Assembly (NCBI GenBank): GCA_036172665.1
Contig: CM069876.1
Location: forward strand, 41,323,001-41,387,000
Source: Prosopocoilus inquinatus
Lineage: Eukaryota; Arthropoda; Insecta; Coleoptera; Lucanidae
Length of the DNA stretch: 64,000 nucleotides
Reading direction: 5' to 3'
Shown here: one piece after another, positions 59,404 through 64,000 of the stretch
Layout of the letters: every line of letters begins with the position of its first letter
How positions within the stretch are numbered: position 1 is the stretch's first letter
Notes under the pieces: model-generated
What the model was told of the DNA's origin: nothing
The model's input: the letters and a program-made list of their open reading frames with translations, nothing else
The model's database searches: none
Program-made: the position numbers and the translations under genes

Positions 59404-59531
59404 GGTCCAGTTTTACAGATGGGGTTCAACTTTGAGCTGAGGCTTAAACCCTTAGCAACTATTATTTCAACAATTGTTGTGAAGGATTTAAACTTCGGCT
59501 CAAAGTTAAACCGTTATTGTAAAACTGGGCC
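59404..59531. mobile_element. 128-bp Harbinger-type MITE, TTA duplication
   Basis: GGTCCAGTTTTACA and GGTTCAACTTTGAGC pair with the inverse GCTCAAAGTTAAACC and TGTAAAACTGGGCC. TTA flanks both sides (59401-59403 and 59532-59534). It is a relative of 44076-44382. Confidence 0.88.
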
Positions 59532-59772
59532 TTATTCGTAAACCCTTCTGCACTGTAGACCTTGGCATTCGCTGCGCCACTTTTATAATCATAGTTTGCA
59601 AAAAAGTGCAACTTTCAAGGTCACAAAATGACAGGTCTTCCACCGCCAATAACTCAAGGACATTCCAAGTGGTAGACTAACACACCAAACATGATCAGTC
59701 TGTGTTGAAATGCCGGTATCAATCAAAATTGACCTAACAACTGCGCCACAATTCAACAAACTGATACAACAA

Positions 59773-60022
59773 GAACAATTGAATCGATGAGTGCATAATC
59801 ACGTTCAGTCCAAATTTACTGTTTTGAGAAAACAACCAATAACTTTCTCTAGATTTTTGTTTTGAATAATTATTGGCTTCAGGAGACTTCAGATATCCTC
59901 ATCCAAAAGTATTTTAAGCCAATAATTAACTTAAAATATAAATCTAGAAAGTATTTGTTGTTTTCTCAACATAGTAAATTTGGACTGAACATGATTATGG
60001 ACTCATCGATTCAATTTCTTAT
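59773..60022. mobile_element. 250-bp foldback with about 110-bp arms
   Basis: GAA(C)(A)ATTGAATCGATGAGT, CAGTCCAAATTTACT, GAGAAAACAACCAATAACTTTCTAGATT and GCCAATAATT.. recur inversely from 59910 to 60022 with few changes. The high arm identity suggests a fairly recent origin. Confidence 0.8.
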
Positions 60023-60602
60023 CGCAATACCTAATGTAAATGCTTAATAAATTAAATAAATGACAGGAAACGTTTCTAGAGCCATCAGTGTTATGATGTT
60101 TTTGATTAGAATAGCCATTTTGGCAATTTACGTTCCCAAAAAAGCATTTGCTCGGTTCTGACAATCAAAACTTATTTTTCTGCATACGTTCGTGTGTAAC
60201 CCTCCGGGCAAAAAGTTTTTGCAAATTTTACCCAAGAACTTCATCGATAACTTTTGGAATGTTGGTACGATTACTGTGTCATTTTATAAATTCATAATAG
60301 AGGTTTTGATCACGATTGCTGTCGGATTAAAAAGCTTTGCTATTTAGGTGTATTCCGCTTGATTCAATCACTTGCGCATCCCTTCTTGAAAGATGAATAA
60401 CTTTTTAATCCGACGGCGACGCTGTTTTCTTGCATATAATCATTTCGGCCCGACGCATGGCAAATTTTTGAAAGGAAAAAAATCCATCTCCATTTTGCTT
60501 TACTCTCACTAAAACCACATCACTAACAAACACTAACCCATCATACTGTCGTTGACTTTTTTTTTTCTTTTGCTTGCCCTCTTAGAACAATCGCATTTTC
60601 AG

Positions 60603-61714
60603 TGTGAAAATAACGTGCTTCCACCCGGAACCATGGCGAGACTCGTATGCGAATGGCCGGATCTCCACCTCGGGGAAACCGTCACCATAATACGCTATGA
60701 ACCATCTCAGGGTTACCTGGTGCGGACCAACTCTAACCTAGAGGAAGTTTGGCTGCCCACGCACGCAATCTCCTGCTACAACCGGAAACCCTGGTCGTTC
60801 CGCTTTCGCAAGCAAGGAAGGCGTTCCATAGACGCCACGGGGTATCAGGAGAACATAATCGCGGAAGTGTCGTGCCCGGAATTCCGGGACAAAATCAAAG
60901 ACGTGACCGCCCAGTGCGGGGCGAAAGTGATCTTCAAGTGCAGGGTGAAACCATGCGGGAGAAACGTGCATTTCAGTTGGAGGAAAACCGAGCCGGACCC
61001 TTGCGTGATGCGTAACAGTGGACGGTTTGTGATGACTCAGAACGATGATGGCGAAGCCATGCTGCTCATCAACAACATCAGGAATTCAGATGCTGGCAGT
61101 TACTTGTGCACAGTTTCCAACGAGGTGGGTTCCACTCAATGCTCGGCGGTTTTAACCGTGTCGGAATCCTCTCCTCCTTTGAGGGAACCCAAAATCCAAG
61201 TGCTATCTTGCTCGAGTGTCTTACTGGAATGGGAAAGTGACTCTTACAAGCAGTTTCTGGTCGAGTTTTGCAAACTGGGAACTGGCGAGTGGCTATCGCC
61301 CAATAACAAATTGTCTTTGAACTCGTCGTCTTACACGGTTGAACATTTGATACCCGGTGAGACGTACAGTTTCCAGGTGATCGCGCTTCCGAGTAGGACT
61401 GTTAGTTTGCCAAGTGTTGCCGTGACGTTGCCTGTTGCTGACAACTTGCGTTGGCAGCAGGAGCAGTTCAAGCGGAGGTACATCGAGCTGGAGGAGATAG
61501 ACCGGGGGAGGTTTTCGGTGGTGCGGAAGGCTCAAGATCGAGGTACGGGGCACGAAGTGGCGTTGAAGCAGGTTTTTCGGAGGAAACAGTCGCATAAAGT
61601 CACTCAAGCCGAGTATACATTGCTCGCGGGGATTCAGCATTTGAATGTCATACATGCGATGGCGCTGTTCGACAATGCTCCGGTGCCCGGAATTGATACC
61701 ATCGTTTTAGAACT
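60603..61714 (+). CDS. trio: Trio exon 11: SH3, Ig, FN3 and start of kinase domain
   Basis: The acceptor CATTTTCAG at 60602 is chosen over TTAG at 60585 because only it agrees with the phase-0 donor of exon 10. The 1112-nt exon encodes a divergent SH3 (LPPGTMARL to EEVWLPTHAI), an Ig domain with Cys pair in KVIFKC and SYLCTV and the usual DAGSY turn, an FN3 domain (SSVLLEWES, GETYSFQVIA) and a kinase N-lobe. The kinase starts at YIELEEIDRGRFSVV; the Gly-rich loop keeps only its middle glycine, TRIO having LGRGRFSVV. The ATP-binding Lys is in VALKQV. The donor CT|GTAAGT at 61715 leaves two bases. Catalytic HRD and DFG motifs would be in later exons outside the window, so activity cannot be judged. 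Confidence 0.95.
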
Positions 61715-62107
61715 GTAAGTAGAAATGTTTTTTCTTTTTTCTTTTCTACAATGTTTGCATGCACACGCCGGGAAGTTGTCAGTCAGGGAATTTGCTTGTT
61801 TTAATGCAAAAGTCAGTGAAATTTGTGTTCTAAAATTGGAATTAAAAAAATGAAAAATTGTCTTAAATATGAAAAACTGCTTTCGAAAAAGTATTTGCCT
61901 TAAGTCATTAAAAATTCCAGCATTTTCAGCTCATCTCCTGTTAATTAATTTTTAGATTACGGTCTAATTTTCACCATTTTCTTGCTTTTGTATTGTCATT
62001 TTTATGCTAATCTGCTTTTCAATTGGTTTTTAGACTACAGTCTACTGCTTTTATTTCGGTTTAAAATTTTTTTAAATTTTTATACGAGTGAGACCCTTTA
62101 TTATTAT

Positions 62108-62438
62108 TGTTACGTTTCTAGGGTTTAAATTAATTTATTTAATTAAATAAAACACTCGGTAACAACTTAACCGTAATTTAATAATGCTTACAATCTAATT
62201 TATTTGTAACAATTTATTTACACATTAAATCCAACTTCGACGATCGCTAATTAGAACTCGACTGACTCCTGAGTCCACCCCGACCGATTTTATATTCTAC
62301 GCTGCCTTCTCGTTTGTTCCATCGCTGGAAAAGTCTAGTTTATTCGGTATAGGCCCCGGTGGCGTGGCAGCCAATGACGCATAACGAACCGACTTCTTGA
62401 CGCTTTCAGTTTGACGTAGTGAGCTGGGTGGCGCGCCA
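62108..62438 (-). mobile_element. Solo LTR, 331 bp, minus orientation, TATTAT duplication
   Basis: On the minus strand it runs TGGCGCGCC...CGTAACA, so it has TG/CA ends, and TATTAT flanks both sides (62102-62107 and 62439-62444). Inside on the same strand are TATAAAA, a GGAGTCAGT-like initiator and AATAAA signals in LTR order. The internal region is gone, as after LTR-LTR recombination. Ty3/gypsy origin is likely but unproven. Confidence 0.85.
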
Positions 62439-63117
62439 TATTATCTTAATCTAAACTGTTTCTTATTTAAATGTTCTTCAAGACTTCAGTCTTTTTGTAT
62501 TTGATTGACTTTGCTTTTCTAATTGTTTCTAATTCGCTTAACCAATTTGCCAGTTAGTTGTTACCAATTGATTTTAACTTGTAGACTTCGGCTTCTCTGT
62601 TTTAAATTTTTAAACAAATTTAATAATCTATTTTTGTCATGTTGCTTTTCCTTGCCAATAATTTAGATTACCGCTACTGTTTTAGTTTTAATTAAAACGT
62701 CTTCCCTAAAGTGACTTTTCGTTTTGTTAAAGGTTGCTCTTTTATTTAGTTAATGATTTACATATTTTTTGGCTTTAATTTTATAAATTTATGCAGAATT
62801 GGATATGGTGGTTCACCCAAACATGTCATCTTTACGACACCCTTTGATGAGCTGAAAATAAATGGGCATTTTTAGTGACTTAAGGCAAATACTTCTTCCA
62901 AATTTTATTATTTTATTAGCCACTAATATCATGGAGAGTCCATGTTTATTTAAAAAAATGAGAACTGCGTAATGTCAATGAATTGTGAAAAGTTGATCAC
63001 GTTTTTAACAAAAAAAATTATTTATTAATTAATTAACATTGTATTAGGAAAAAGAAACGATTTGCTCGATTTCCTATCCTATTTATGCATCTATAAATTC
63101 TACGTCCACAATCGGTT

Positions 63118-63175
63118 TATGCCCTGGTGGTTGGGGGTTCGATCCAAAGCCCAAAGGTTTCAGGTGTTAGCATCA
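63118..63175 (+). mobile_element. tRNA-like SINE fragment with B box
   Basis: GGTTGGGGGTTCGATCCAAA contains a canonical B box (GGTTCGATCC, 63136-63145). No cloverleaf can be completed upstream, so it is a SINE piece and not a tRNA gene. Confidence 0.5.
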
Positions 63176-64000
63176 ATTAAATACCCTTGTTAAATTTGTT
63201 CCTGCAAAACACTCTAATTGCCTCATTCCTTTAATTGGCACGCGCAAACATACACGCTTACATTTTCCAGGTTTGCACTTTTTATGCAGTGCGGAATGCG
63301 AGCGTGTGTAATGCGATTGATCTTCTGAAACGTACTGGCTGTTTCAAATTCGACTCTCACCATGGGGATCTCGCTTATTTGAAGAGATAGAAGGTAGGTT
63401 TAAATTTGGCAAAGTTGCTAAATTTGATGAGTATTAATAAGCCGGAAAAAAAAGTTTCTATGTTAACTCTTATTCGAAATAATTGTAAAAAAAGAAAAAT
63501 TGTCATTTTCTTATTTTGCCTCTATCTTCTTCATTTAAAGAGATATCAAAAAAATAGAAATACGTTCTTAAGGCACTTTTCAATTCTCTATGCAGTGGTA
63601 AACACTATTTTTCTATAACAAGTTTCGTCAAATTGATACCATCATCAAGTTCATTTTTCCTTATGGCGCCCGTATTGAAATTTAGTGACAAAAGAATCTA
63701 CTTATTATGGCGATTACGGTAATACAGTACATGTTATAAAAATTCTTTAAAACAAGGCCAGAATAAAAATATTTAACGTGAGATAAGAAAAATTCTAGCC
63801 AGTAGAAGATAGTTGAGGGTTTAACTTAAAAACAATGTGTTCGTCAGAGACAGTAATTTACTAAATACTTTTTGTTGTACAACAAAAACAGCAAGAAACG
63901 ATACTTTTGAACCTATTTAGAGAGCAAAGCTTAATATTGATTATTGAAATGTATTGATTCGACGAAGAAAAGAAATCAATTACTAGCAAAAAATTACCGA

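Larger units (their letters stand above)
13576..61714 (+). other. trio: Trio/Kalirin-type RhoGEF gene, span of in-window exons (3' incomplete)
   Basis: The eleven exons listed separately join without a frame break into 3320 nt, 1106 codons plus two bases, with no stop. Domain order is Ser/Pro-rich leader, RKWL linker, DH, PH, Ser-rich linker, SH3, Ig, FN3 and kinase N-lobe. The family activates Rho GTPases during axon guidance and cytoskeletal remodelling; the second GEF module of TRIO and KALRN acts on RhoA. The FN3 domain between Ig and kinase is the Kalirin layout, since human TRIO has Ig and kinase only. Drosophila Trio and C. elegans UNC-73 lack the kinase, so the ancestral tail is kept here. 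N-terminal spectrin repeats and GEF1 are not in the window. The symbol is given by family; whether a given database calls it trio or kalirin is open. Confidence 0.93.
61715..64000 (+). other. trio: Trio intron after kinase N-lobe, no further exon seen
   Basis: The expected kinase continuation is not found before the window ends. The intron holds a solo LTR (62108-62438), a tRNA-like SINE fragment (63118-63160) and, near 61770-61880 and 62930-63020, pieces of the AT-rich interspersed repeat also seen at 56.6 kb. The rest is plain AT-rich sequence. Confidence 0.7.

Noticed and set aside
60552..60602. Upstream part of the long open frame at exon 11 (MTFFFLLLALLEQ)
   Set aside because: It looks like a signal peptide, but it is the polypyrimidine tract and acceptor region read through; the phase-0 acceptor at 60602 removes it.
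63118..63175. tRNA gene
   Set aside because: The B box is present, but D and anticodon arms do not fold and no terminator follows.

Overview
The window looks like a piece of an insect chromosome: about two-thirds A+T, coding exons clearly richer in G+C than their surroundings, GT-AG introns from 64 bp to about 17 kb, and a dense litter of short inverted-repeat transposons. The species cannot be fixed from the sequence. The domain order of the one clear gene argues against a Drosophila-like fly; a beetle is a guess only.

One gene explains every confident coding exon. It is a Trio/Kalirin family Rho guanine-nucleotide exchange factor on the + strand. Eleven exons between 13576 and 61714 join in frame: two exons of Ser/Pro-rich leader (13576-13711, 23566-23638), a conserved RKWL basic linker (30521-30635), an acidic LPPPM linker (47518-47766), a short helix (47989-48072), the second DH-PH module or GEF2 (51774-53416), a Ser-rich linker (55133-55466), and one long exon with SH3, Ig, FN3 and the start of the kinase domain (60603-61714). 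The rest of the kinase lies beyond the right edge. Spectrin repeats and GEF1, if this locus has them, lie to the left.

Three signals suggest that the gene makes several products. A textbook TATA/initiator promoter at 43048/43079 drives a short first exon whose first ATG and phase-0 donor fit the exon at 47518, giving a GEF2-SH3-Ig-FN3-kinase isoform like the short mammalian Kalirin forms. Reading past the donor at 53416 gives an immediate stop followed by DNA that resembles a 3' UTR (two Pumilio-type sites and AATAAA), a possible GEF2-only form. A third, weaker candidate is an alternative last exon at 55968.

The non-coding DNA is a transposon graveyard. 1-13500: a roughly 400-bp tandem array carrying a MITE, a diverged 700-bp tandem array at 6.9-8.9 kb, a nested foldback cluster at 10.35-11.08 kb, and a 790-bp TA-flanked element. 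14-22 kb: TTA/TAA-flanked MITEs, AT-rich repeats and four copies of a CCAAT-TATA-initiator module. 22-42 kb: tandem duplications, TA-flanked elements, a nested pair at 27.3-28.0 kb, a tRNA-Lys-type primer-binding site and a long GT run. 44-47 kb: a MITE nested in a MITE with intact TTA duplications, and a foldback with a hammerhead-like motif in its loop. 55-63 kb: tRNA-derived SINE pieces, a deleted mariner-like element, more foldbacks and a perfect solo LTR. A possible antisense exon at 17794-17952 is the only other hint of a gene.
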